Shown piece after piece: positions 8,069 to 15,685 of a stretch of DNA of 51,125 bases. Position 1 is the stretch's first letter, and every line of letters starts with the position of its first letter. The position numbers were made by a program, and so were the translations under genes. Source of the stretch: Streptomyces sp. NRRL F-5727 (GTDB taxonomy: Bacteria > Actinomycetota > Actinomycetes > Streptomycetales > Streptomycetaceae); the NCBI RefSeq assembly GCF_000719555.1, contig NZ_JOGX01000046.1:1-51125 (forward strand), given 5' to 3'. The notes under the pieces are model-generated. The model was given only the letters and a program-made list of their open reading frames with translations. It ran no database searches and was not told the DNA's origin.

Positions 8069-11017
8069 GTGTTGACGTCGTCGTTCCGGTCCTCCGGCTC
8101 CGCTCCCGAAGCCTCCGTGCCGTGCTCCGGCCAGGCCGTACCGGCCGCCGTGTTCCTCCCCGCCGATCCGCCCCGGGCGGGCCGGATCGCCCTCTGGTCG
8201 CCCGACGGCGCACCCCTCACCGCCCCGCCGGGGGCGGTGGCGGGCGAGATCACGGTGGTGGACGCCGCGGAGCTCCAGCCCGTCCCCGTCCCCGCGTTCC
8301 TCCTGTCGGTACGGGACGCCCTGCCGCTGCTCGCCCGCGCCCGGCTCGCCGGGGGCGCCGACCCGGCGGCCGCCTTCTGGGGCGGTGCGGCCCTGCTCGC
8401 CCTGGACCTCACGGCGCGCGGACTGCTGCTGCCCGGTGTGACGGCGGCGGGTCACGACGGCTGGCGGGCGGGGCCGTTGGGGCCCGGGGAGCTGGACCGG
8501 CTGCGGACGCTCGCCGCGTCGATGCCGCCGACCGCGCACGCCGTCCCGCTGGGCCCGGCGGAGGAGCCGGACGGGCCGGAGGACTGGCTGCTGCCGGAGC
8601 CCGAGGCGCTGCTGCGCGCCTTCCTGGACGCCGTCGCCGACACCCTCCCCCGTACCCCGGCCGCGGAACTCGCCGCCGGCGGGCCCGCGTTCGCCGCCGA
8701 GGAGCCGCAGCCGGTCACCGAACTGCGCGCGTGGGCCGCCGACCTGGCGGCCGGTCACGACGCGGGGGTACGGCTGTCACTCCGGCTGGAACTGTCCGGA
8801 TCCGGCGCCGGCTCCGGTGCGCCGGAGGTCCCTTCGTTCCGTGCCGTGCTCCAGCTGCACTCCGCCGCCGATCCGACGGTGGTCGTGGACGCGGCCGACG
8901 CCTGGTCGGGCGCCGGGCCGGCGGCGGCGTCGCTCGGGCCGCGCGCCCGGATGGACGCCCTGCTCGCGCTGCGGCGGGCCGCGCGCGCCTGGCCGGCGCT
9001 CGCCCCGCTGCTCGCGGCGGCCGTGCCGGACGCGATGGAGCTGGCCGACGAGGAGGTCGTCGAGCTGCTGGGGCCGGCGTCCCGCGCGCTCGCCGCGACC
9101 GGCATGCAGGTCCACTGGCCGCGCGAGCTGACGGACCGGCTGACCGCGCGGGCGGTCGTCGGACCGGTCGAGCCGGAGGTCGGGACGGAATCCGGGTGGA
9201 GCGACGGACCCGCCGAGCCCTGGGGGGCCGGTGGCGGTCTGCCGTCCTTCCTCTCCGCCGACGCGCTGCTCGCCTTCAACTGGCGCTTCTCCCTGGGCGA
9301 CCAGGAGCTGACGCGGGCCGAACTGGACCGGCTCGCCGAGGCGGGGCGGCCGCTCGTCCGGCTGCGCGACCGGTGGGTCCTGGTGGATCCGGCGGAGGTG
9401 CTGCGCGCCCGGGAGCGGCAGGACCGCAAGCTGTCGCCCGTCGACGCGCTCGCCGCCGTCCTCACCGGCAGCACGGAGGTCGACGGCCGCCCGTTCGAGG
9501 TGGTCGCGACCGGGCCGCTGGAGCGGCTGCGCGAGCGGCTCGCCGACCCCGAGGGCGGGGCCCGCGAGGTCCCGCAGCCCGCCGCGCTCGCCGCCACCCT
9601 CCGCGACTACCAGCTGCGCGGGCTCAACTGGCTGCACCGGATGACCTCGCTCGGTCTCGGCGGCTGTCTCGCCGACGACATGGGCCTGGGCAAGACCATC
9701 ACCCTCATCGCGCTCCACCTGCACCGGCAGGGCGAGCCGGCCACCGCGGGCCCGACGCTCGTCGTCTGCCCGACCTCGCTGATGGGCAACTGGCAGCGGG
9801 AGTTCGAACGGTTCGCGCCCGGCACGCGCGTGCGCCGCTTCCACGGCACCACGCGCGACCTCGACGGGCTCGCGGACGGGGACGTCGTCCTCACCACGTA
9901 CGGCACCATGCGGCTCGACGCCGAGCGGCTCGCCGCCCGTCCGTGGGGGCTGCTCGTGGCGGACGAGGCGCAGCACGTGAAGAACCCGTACTCGGCGACG
10001 GCCCGCCGGCTGCGCACGATCGGCGCACGCGCGCGCGTGGCGCTGTCCGGCACGCCGGTGGAGAACAACCTCTCCGAGCTGTGGGCCATCCTCGACTGGA
10101 CGACCCCCGGGCTGCTCGGCGGGCTCGGCGCCTTCCGCCGCCGGTACGCCGCCGCCGTCGAGGGCGGTACGGACCCGGCCGCGGCGGAGCGGCTCGGCGC
10201 GCTGGTCCGTCCCTTCCTGCTGCGCCGCCGCAAGTCCGATCCGGGGATCGCGCCGGAGCTGCCGCCCAAGACCGAGACCGACCGGGCCGTCTCGCTGACA
10301 CCGGAACAGGCCGGTCTCTACGAGGCGGTGGTGCGGGAGAACCTGCTGCAGATCGCGGCGGCCGAGGGCATGGCGCGGCGCGGGCTCGTGGTGAAGCTGC
10401 TGACCTCGCTGAAGCAGATCTGCAACCACCCGGCGCAGTACCTGAAGGAGGAGCGGCCCCGGATCGCGGGCCGTTCGGGGAAGCTGGAGCTCCTCGACGA
10501 ACTCCTCGACACGATCCTCGCCGAGGGGGCGAGCACCCTGGTCTTCACCCAGTACGTGGGGATGGCCAGGCTGCTGGAGGCGCATCTGGCGGAGCGCGGG
10601 GTGCGGACGCAGTTCCTGCACGGCGGTACCCCGGTCGCCGAGCGGGAGGCGATGGTCGCCCGCTTCCAGGACGGCGAGGTGCCGGTCTTCCTGCTGTCGC
10701 TGAAGGCGGCGGGGACGGGGCTCAACCTGACCCGGGCCGAGCACGTGGTGCACTACGACCGCTGGTGGAACCCGGCCGTGGAGGCGCAGGCCACCGACCG
10801 GGCGTACCGGATCGGGCAGACGCGTCCGGTGCAGGTGCACCGGATCGTCGCCGAGGGGACCGTCGAGGACCGGATCGCCGCGATGCTCGACCGCAAGCGC
10901 GAGCTGGCGGACGCGGTGCTGGGCACCTCGGGGGACACGCCGGCGGAGCTGACCGAACTGACCGACGCGGAACTGGCGGAGCTGGTCCGGCTGCGCGGGG
11001 ACGGGGACGGACGATGA
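8069..11017 (+). CDS. SNF2/HepA-family ATPase (DEAD/DEAH superfamily II)
   Basis: About 982 residues. A poorly conserved N-terminal half (SNF2 helicase-associated, about 1-500) precedes the SNF2 motor: Walker A DDMGLGKT (about 535), motif Ia VVCPTSLMGNW, DEAQH in place of DEAH (about 631), SGTPVEN (III) and LRRRKSD. The second RecA lobe has TLVFTQYVGM, SLKAAGTGLNLT and RAYRIGQTRPVQVHR (about 911). Such proteins translocate on duplex DNA and remodel DNA-bound complexes such as stalled RNA polymerase. GTG 8069 is the best upstream start but its RBS spacing is poor; GTG 8117 is possible. It overlaps the SWIM gene by ATGA, so translation is coupled. Confidence 0.9.
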   Translation: MLTSSFRSSGSAPEASVPCSGQAVPAAVFLPADPPRAGRIALWSPDGAPLTAPPGAVAGEITVVDAAELQPVPVPAFLLSVRDALPLLARARLAGGADPAAAFWGGAALLALDLTARGLLLPGVTAAGHDGWRAGPLGPGELDRLRTLAASMPPTAHAVPLGPAEEPDGPEDWLLPEPEALLRAFLDAVADTLPRTPAAELAAGGPAFAAEEPQPVTELRAWAADLAAGHDAGVRLSLRLELSGSGAGSGAPEVPSFRAVLQLHSAADPTVVVDAADAWSGAGPAAASLGPRARMDALLALRRAARAWPALAPLLAAAVPDAMELADEEVVELLGPASRALAATGMQVHWPRELTDRLTARAVVGPVEPEVGTESGWSDGPAEPWGAGGGLPSFLSADALLAFNWRFSLGDQELTRAELDRLAEAGRPLVRLRDRWVLVDPAEVLRARERQDRKLSPVDALAAVLTGSTEVDGRPFEVVATGPLERLRERLADPEGGAREVPQPAALAATLRDYQLRGLNWLHRMTSLGLGGCLADDMGLGKTITLIALHLHRQGEPATAGPTLVVCPTSLMGNWQREFERFAPGTRVRRFHGTTRDLDGLADGDVVLTTYGTMRLDAERLAARPWGLLVADEAQHVKNPYSATARRLRTIGARARVALSGTPVENNLSELWAILDWTTPGLLGGLGAFRRRYAAAVEGGTDPAAAERLGALVRPFLLRRRKSDPGIAPELPPKTETDRAVSLTPEQAGLYEAVVRENLLQIAAAEGMARRGLVVKLLTSLKQICNHPAQYLKEERPRIAGRSGKLELLDELLDTILAEGASTLVFTQYVGMARLLEAHLAERGVRTQFLHGGTPVAEREAMVARFQDGEVPVFLLSLKAAGTGLNLTRAEHVVHYDRWWNPAVEAQATDRAYRIGQTRPVQVHRIVAEGTVEDRIAAMLDRKRELADAVLGTSGDTPAELTELTDAELAELVRLRGDGDGR

Positions 11018-12354
11018 GCGAGTACGGGACGGGCCACGAGGCCGAGGAACTGACCATCGCGGCGCCGCCGCCGGTGCGCGGCGGGGCGTTCACCCGCACC
11101 TGGTGGGGCCGGGCGTGGCTGAAGGCGCTGGAGGACACGGCGCTCGACGGCCGGCAGGTGAAGGCGGGGCGGGCGCACGCGCGGGCGGGGGCCGTCGGCG
11201 CGGTGTCGGTGCGGCCGGGGCGGATCACCGCCGTCGTGCAGGACCGCGACGGCACGGCGTACCGCAGCGACGTGCTGGTGCGCACGCTGACGGACGAGGA
11301 GTGGGACCGGCTGCTCGACCTCGCCGTCGACAGCGCCGGGCACATCGCCGCGCTGCTCGACCACGAGATGCCGCCGCACCTGGTGGAGGACGCGGCGGCG
11401 GTCGGCGTCGAACTGCTGCCCGGCATCGGCGACCTGGAGCCGGAGTGCGGCTGCGAGGCGTGGGACCACTGCCCGCACACGGTGGCGCTCTGCCATCAGA
11501 TGGCGCGGATCCTGGACGAGGACCCGTTCGCGCTGCTGCTGATGCGGGGGCGGGGGCAGCGGGCGGTCGTGGACGCGCTCCAGGAGCGCAGCGCCGCCCG
11601 CGCGGGCGGCGGGGCCCCGTCGCCGGACGCGCCGCCGGCCGCCGGGGCGGGGGACGGGCCGGCCGGGGTGTCGGCGGCGGAGGCGTACGCGCTGCGGGAC
11701 ATCCTGCCGCCGCTGCCGGCCGTGCCGGTGCCGGAGGCCGGGCCCGGGGAGCCGCCGTCGCTGGACACGGAGACGGATCCGGAGCCGGGTGTGGAGCCGG
11801 CCGCGCTGGAGTTCCTGGCGGCCGACACGGCGGCCCGGGCCCATCGGCTGCTGACGGAGCTGCTGGCCGGGCGGGCGGCCCCGGCGGGCGGGCCGGCGGG
11901 GGACCTGACGGTCTCCGAGGACGCGGTCCGGCTCGCGGCCGGGGGTCCGCCGGCGTGGGTGGCGGCGCGTCTGGCGTCCCGTACCGGGCGGTCGCGGGCG
12001 GGGCTCGACGCCGCCACGCGCGCGTGGCGGTGGGGCGGGGCCGCGGCCCTCGCCGTACTGGAGGAGTCCTGGACCCCCGACGAGGAGGCCCTGGCGCGGG
12101 CCGCGGCGCGGCTCGCCGACGCGTGGGAGGACGGCGAACGCCCGGAGCTGAGCCGGTCGGGGGCGCGCTGGACGGCGGCGGGCGCGCGGGCGCAGCTGCG
12201 GCTCGGCGAGGACGGCCGCTGGTGGCCCTTCCGGCGGGACGGGGACGGCTGGTCCCCGGCGGGTCCGGCCGACCGGGATCCGGCGGCGGCGCTGTCGACG
12301 GCGACGGGCGAGATCGAGAGCGAGGGCGAGGGCGAGGGCGAGCGGAAGGAGTAG
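11014..12354 (+). CDS. SWIM zinc-finger protein partner of the SNF2 ATPase
   Basis: A 446-residue protein. The N-terminal FTRTWWGRAWLKALED is the usual start of bacterial SWIM proteins. The zinc finger is at about residues 145-155, ECGCEAWDHCPH (CxC-x5-CxH). A variable Pro/Ala linker follows, then a helical C-terminal region with WRWGGAAALAVLEESW. SWIM fingers bind DNA or protein, and the association of SWIM with SNF2 ATPases in bacteria is established; the cellular job is not. The ATG overlaps the SNF2 stop (ATGA). The C-terminus has a short Glu/Gly repeat (SEGEGEGE) from repeated GAGGGC codons. Confidence 0.88.
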   Translation: MSEYGTGHEAEELTIAAPPPVRGGAFTRTWWGRAWLKALEDTALDGRQVKAGRAHARAGAVGAVSVRPGRITAVVQDRDGTAYRSDVLVRTLTDEEWDRLLDLAVDSAGHIAALLDHEMPPHLVEDAAAVGVELLPGIGDLEPECGCEAWDHCPHTVALCHQMARILDEDPFALLLMRGRGQRAVVDALQERSAARAGGGAPSPDAPPAAGAGDGPAGVSAAEAYALRDILPPLPAVPVPEAGPGEPPSLDTETDPEPGVEPAALEFLAADTAARAHRLLTELLAGRAAPAGGPAGDLTVSEDAVRLAAGGPPAWVAARLASRTGRSRAGLDAATRAWRWGGAAALAVLEESWTPDEEALARAAARLADAWEDGERPELSRSGARWTAAGARAQLRLGEDGRWWPFRRDGDGWSPAGPADRDPAAALSTATGEIESEGEGEGERKE

Positions 12355-12765
12355 CGGAAGGGCGCGCGGGGGGCGCGCGCTCCGGCTCCGGCCGCCTTTC
12401 GGAATGACCGGTAAAAAGCCCTGCCCTGATCAGTTGTTGTCATTTTTGAGATGCATTTCCGCCCTGTTATAGGGCCAGTTTGATTGATAGAACCCTTCCT
12501 TCCATCGAGGTCACACGCCAATCCCGAACTGACTATGCTCCGCAGATGTGTTGCGCCGCGCTCACAGCGAGTCATGAACGCTGGGAGCGGGCGCCTAGAC
12601 GGAGCACGGCCACAGGGAGACGCGGGCATCGACGCGTGGGCGAAGGAACCCCGAAGCGGTCCCGTTCGAGCACGCGTGCGTGATCGATCGCATGTTCACT
12701 TTTTCCTGCCGGTACGTCGCGCCACTTCAGTCCTCTCCTATTCCAGACGCTGAGGGAAACCGTTG
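12355..12765 (+). other. 411-bp gene-free, locally AT-rich leader of the first conservon
   Basis: No supported gene. From about 12400 to 12540 the base composition drops well below the surroundings (TAAAAAG, CATTTTTGAG, TTGATTGATAG), and again near 12690-12750. It contains a candidate promoter at 12446-12473, a small hairpin GCCCT-GTTAT-AGGGC (12461-12475) and the palindrome GCACGCGTGC (12670-12679). It ends with the GAGGGA Shine-Dalgarno of cvnA. Near the SWIM stop, GCGCGC-GGGGG-GCGCGC could be a weak terminator. Confidence 0.5.
12446..12473 (+). promoter_or_regulatory. Candidate housekeeping promoter for conservon 1
   Basis: TTGAGA (12446-12451), 16 bp, TATAGG (12468-12473). The -35 matches TTGACA at 5 of 6 positions and the -10 is a fair streptomycete hexamer. 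It would give a leader of about 285 nt before cvnA at 12766. Not tested against alternatives nearer the gene. Confidence 0.35.
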
Positions 12766-14319
12766 ATGGTTCGCGCAGGTTCAACATCCAGAGCCAGGCC
12801 CGGTGCGGTGGCTCCGGTGTGGCTCGTCCCGCCGGGGGTCCTGGCCGCACTCTTCGCCATAGGGCTGCTCTTCGCGCCTGCGCAGATACGGACGCCGGTG
12901 GCCTGGTACGGCTTCGCGGCGGTCTCCCTCACCGTCGGCAGCACCGCGCTGACCGTGCGCCTGGCGCGGGCGGCCGAGGCGGCCCGGCACACCCGCACGG
13001 TGCAGGCCGCGCAGCAGGCCCACGCGGAGCGCGAGAACGCGCTGCTCGCGCGTCTCGCCGACCAGCGGACCACCACCGTCTGGCTGGCCGAGGAGCTGCT
13101 GCCGGCCGCCGTCGCCCGGCTCCAGAAGGGCGACGCGGCCTCGGAGATCGTGAACTCCGTCCGGTTCGGCGACCACCTCGACGACGGGTTCACCGACGCG
13201 CTCAGGGGAGCGCTGCGGACCCTGCTGGAGGCGGTGGAGGCCGAGGAGAACACCCGGGACTCGTCCCAGCGGGCGCTCGTGGCCGTCGCGCGCCGCGTCC
13301 AGGCGATCGTGCACCAGCTCGCCAAGGACCTGCGGGAGATGCAGATCGTGCACGGCACGGACCTCGTGCTCGCGCGCGGTCTCCAGGACGTCGACCACCG
13401 CAACGCCCTCATCGGCCGCCTCGCGGCCAGCATCGCCGTCCTCGGCGACGCCCGCCCCGGCCGCCAGTGGTCGAAGCCCATCCCGCTCTACGACGTGCTG
13501 CGTGGCGCCATGTCGCGCATCGTGGACTACCCGCGGGTCAAGCTCCAGTCGGTCACGGAGGCGGCGGTCATCGGCCCCGGCGCCGAGCCGCTGATCCACC
13601 TGCTCGCCGAACTCCTCGACAACGCCACGTCGTTCTCGCCGCCGCACACCCCCGTGGAGGTGAGCGCCGTCGAGGTGCCCTCGGGCATCGCGATCGAGAT
13701 CGAGGACCGCGGCGTCGGCCTCACCGAGGAGGTCCGGCACCGCATCAACCGCGTGATGACGGAGTCGGCGTCGGGCATGTTCCTGGCCGGTCTGGGCGAG
13801 GTGACGCAGCTCGGCCTGCCGGTGGTCAGCCGGCTGGCCCGCGAGCACGGCTGCGACGTCGACCTGCGTCCCTCCGCCTACGGAGGCGTACGGGCCGTGA
13901 TCCTCGTACCCCGGCGCCTGATCACCACGGTGGAGAAGCCCGTCGTGAGAACCCCTGAGCCCGCCCGGAAGCGCGCGGCCGGACCGATCCGGCCGCTGCC
14001 GAAGCGCGGCACCCCGTCCGTCCCGCCGCCGGCCCCCGCACCCCTGCCCGTGCCGCCGCCGGCGCCCGCCCCCCTCCTTCCGTCGCTGGACGACGGAGCG
14101 GACCCGTTCATCGACGGGAAGACCCTCAACGGTCTGCCGCGCCGCCGCCGCGACACCCCCGTACCGACCCCGGTCGTCCGCACCGGCCCCGAGCCGGCCC
14201 CCGCCCCCCGCGCGTCCGCCCGCGAACCCGGGCTGATGTGGGAGGCGTTCAACGCCGACAAGCACGCGGGCACCGACTCCCCCACTCCGCACAGCAAGCC
14301 GTCTGATGAGGTCGAATAA
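12766..14319 (+). CDS. cvnA: Conservon sensor kinase CvnA (first copy)
   Basis: A 517-residue membrane-anchored kinase-like protein, first gene of cvnABCD-P450. Two close N-terminal TMs (about 17-36 and 42-61) are followed by a coiled region with QAAQQAHAEREN. A helical dimerisation domain has LAKDLREMQIVHGTDLVLARGLQDVDHRNA. The ATPase domain has N-box AELLDNATSFSPP, an intact G1 EDRGVGLTEE, and G2-like LGLPVVSRLAREHGCDV. A Pro-rich tail follows (from about residue 400). ATG 12766 has GAGGGA 8 bp upstream. Conservon complexes resemble eukaryotic GPCR/G-protein modules at the membrane. The order cvnA-D then P450 matches cvn9/rar, which controls aerial growth and secondary metabolism. Confidence 0.9.
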   Translation: MVRAGSTSRARPGAVAPVWLVPPGVLAALFAIGLLFAPAQIRTPVAWYGFAAVSLTVGSTALTVRLARAAEAARHTRTVQAAQQAHAERENALLARLADQRTTTVWLAEELLPAAVARLQKGDAASEIVNSVRFGDHLDDGFTDALRGALRTLLEAVEAEENTRDSSQRALVAVARRVQAIVHQLAKDLREMQIVHGTDLVLARGLQDVDHRNALIGRLAASIAVLGDARPGRQWSKPIPLYDVLRGAMSRIVDYPRVKLQSVTEAAVIGPGAEPLIHLLAELLDNATSFSPPHTPVEVSAVEVPSGIAIEIEDRGVGLTEEVRHRINRVMTESASGMFLAGLGEVTQLGLPVVSRLAREHGCDVDLRPSAYGGVRAVILVPRRLITTVEKPVVRTPEPARKRAAGPIRPLPKRGTPSVPPPAPAPLPVPPPAPAPLLPSLDDGADPFIDGKTLNGLPRRRRDTPVPTPVVRTGPEPAPAPRASAREPGLMWEAFNADKHAGTDSPTPHSKPSDEVE

Positions 14320-14320
14320 C

Positions 14321-14731
14321 ATGCAGCCACTGCCCAACATCGACTGGATGCTCACCGAGCTCGTGGGCGGCGTTCCGCACGTACGGCACGTGGTCGTCCT
14401 CTCCTCGGACGGCCTGTGCATCGGCCAGGCCAACACCGCGTCCGACACCGCCGACGCGATCGCCGCCGCCTGTTCCGGCATCCAGAGCCTGGCCCGGGCC
14501 ATCGCGCAGATGTTCCCGCACGGCAACGGCACGACCCACATGGTCGGGATCGAGGCCGACGGGGGCTACTTCTCCCTGATGGCGGCCGGCCCCGGCGCCT
14601 ACCTCGCCGTCCTCGCCGACGAGGAGGTGGACGCGGGTCTGCTCGGCGCGCGCATGCGCGCGCTCGTGGTCAGGATCGGCCGGCACATGACCAGTCCGCC
14701 CCGTGAAGACGTCGTCCGGCAGGCGATGTGA
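14321..14731 (+). CDS. cvnB: Conservon roadblock/LC7 protein CvnB (first copy)
   Basis: A 136-residue roadblock/LC7 (longin-like) domain protein: DWMLTELVGGVPHVRHVVVLSSDGL, then TADAIAAACSGIQSLAR and YLAVLADEEVDAGLLGARM. This domain typically acts as a GAP or scaffold for the partner GTPase (CvnD). ATG 14321 lies 1 bp after the cvnA stop with a GAGG 9 bp upstream; an in-frame ATG at 14306 inside cvnA is the alternative. Its stop overlaps the cvnC GTG. Confidence 0.92.
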   Translation: MQPLPNIDWMLTELVGGVPHVRHVVVLSSDGLCIGQANTASDTADAIAAACSGIQSLARAIAQMFPHGNGTTHMVGIEADGGYFSLMAAGPGAYLAVLADEEVDAGLLGARMRALVVRIGRHMTSPPREDVVRQAM

Positions 14732-15084
14732 CCTCGGACAACCCCCATCCCTGGGACGAGGGCACCCCCGTACCGCTGTACGTCATCACCGGCGGCGAGG
14801 GCTCCTCGGCCAAGACCTTCGACCTCGTCACGCTCATCGCGACCAGGTCCGCACCGGAACCCTCGATGCAGCCCGAACAGGCGGCCATCCTCTCCATGTG
14901 CGAGTACCCGCTGTCGGTGGCCGAGGTGTCGGCCTACCTCAGCCTTCCGTTCAGCGTCGTCACCGTGCTGCTGTCCCAGCTCGTGGACGACGAACGCGTG
15001 GAGGCGATTGCACCCGTGCCCGTCGCGGCCTTCCCCGACCGCGGCCTATTGGAGGCGGTGATCCATGGACTACGGAGACTCTGA
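14728..15084 (+). CDS. cvnC: Conservon DUF742 protein CvnC (first copy)
   Basis: A 118-residue DUF742 protein. After YVITGGEGS and FDLVTLIATR comes a winged-helix-like half, PEQAAILSMCEYPLSVAEVSAYLSLP split by a turn and followed by VVTVLLSQLVDD, ending in the conserved DRGLLEAVIHGLRRL. The fold suggests protein or DNA contact; the molecular role in the conservon complex is not settled. GTG 14728 overlaps the cvnB stop (GTGA). The 3' end overlaps cvnD by 20 bp. Confidence 0.9.
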   Translation: MTSDNPHPWDEGTPVPLYVITGGEGSSAKTFDLVTLIATRSAPEPSMQPEQAAILSMCEYPLSVAEVSAYLSLPFSVVTVLLSQLVDDERVEAIAPVPVAAFPDRGLLEAVIHGLRRL

Positions 15085-15685
15085 CACGCTCAGGGCAGGA
15101 CCGCGCGACACCGACCTGCTGCTGCCGCACGGCGCCAGGGGCGTCAAGGTCGTCGTCGTCGGCGGCTTCGGCGTCGGCAAGACGACGATGGTCGGAGCGG
15201 TCAGCGAGATCCCTCCGCTGACCACCGAGGAACAGATGACGCAGGCCGGCGTCGGGATCGACCACAATCCCGGCGCCTCCGGCAAGAGCACCACGACCGT
15301 CGCGATGGACTTCGGCCGGATCAGCATCAACGAGGAGCTGATCCTCTACCTGTTCGGGACCCCGGGGCAGGAGCGGTTCTGGTTCCTGTGGAACGGGATC
15401 TTCGAGGGCGCGCTCGGCGCCGTCGTCCTCGTCGACACCCGCAGGATCGAGGTCTGCTTCGAGGTCATCACGCGTCTGGAGGACCGCCGCGTCCCCTTCG
15501 TCGTGGCCGTCAACACCTTCCCCGAGGCCCCGCAGTACCCGCTACCAGAATTGCGCACGGCCCTGGCCCTCAGCGAGTCCGTCCCCCTCGTCACCTGTGA
15601 CGCACGCGACCGGGCGTCCTGCCGGGACGCCCTGCTCTCGCTGATGGTCTACCTGTGCTCCATCGCCGCCCAGGAGACCGTATGA
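15065..15685 (+). CDS. cvnD: Conservon Ras-like GTPase CvnD (first copy)
   Basis: A 206-residue small GTPase. P-loop GGFGVGKTT (about 38-46), switch/G3 GTPGQERFWFLW (about 99-110) and VVLVDTRR follow. The usual G4 NKxD is absent: the strand FVVAVNTF carries NTF at that place, and a G5-like CDARDR follows. The GGK-less P-loop and PGQERFWFLW motif are shared with conservon CvnD proteins. It is membrane-associated by complex formation rather than by a lipid motif. ATG 15065 has GGAGG upstream and lies inside cvnC. The stop overlaps the P450 ATG (ATGA). Confidence 0.9.
   Translation: MDYGDSDTLRAGPRDTDLLLPHGARGVKVVVVGGFGVGKTTMVGAVSEIPPLTTEEQMTQAGVGIDHNPGASGKSTTTVAMDFGRISINEELILYLFGTPGQERFWFLWNGIFEGALGAVVLVDTRRIEVCFEVITRLEDRRVPFVVAVNTFPEAPQYPLPELRTALALSESVPLVTCDARDRASCRDALLSLMVYLCSIAAQETV

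Noticed and set aside
8122..12354. A single open frame of 1410 codons spanning SNF2 and SWIM
   Set aside because: Only its final third is the real SWIM frame. The first two thirds are the out-of-frame shadow of the SNF2 gene; the true boundary is the ATGA overlap at 11014.
12484..12753. Short open frames in the conservon leader
   Set aside because: No RBS, atypical codon use and no conserved features, inside a probable 5' untranslated region.
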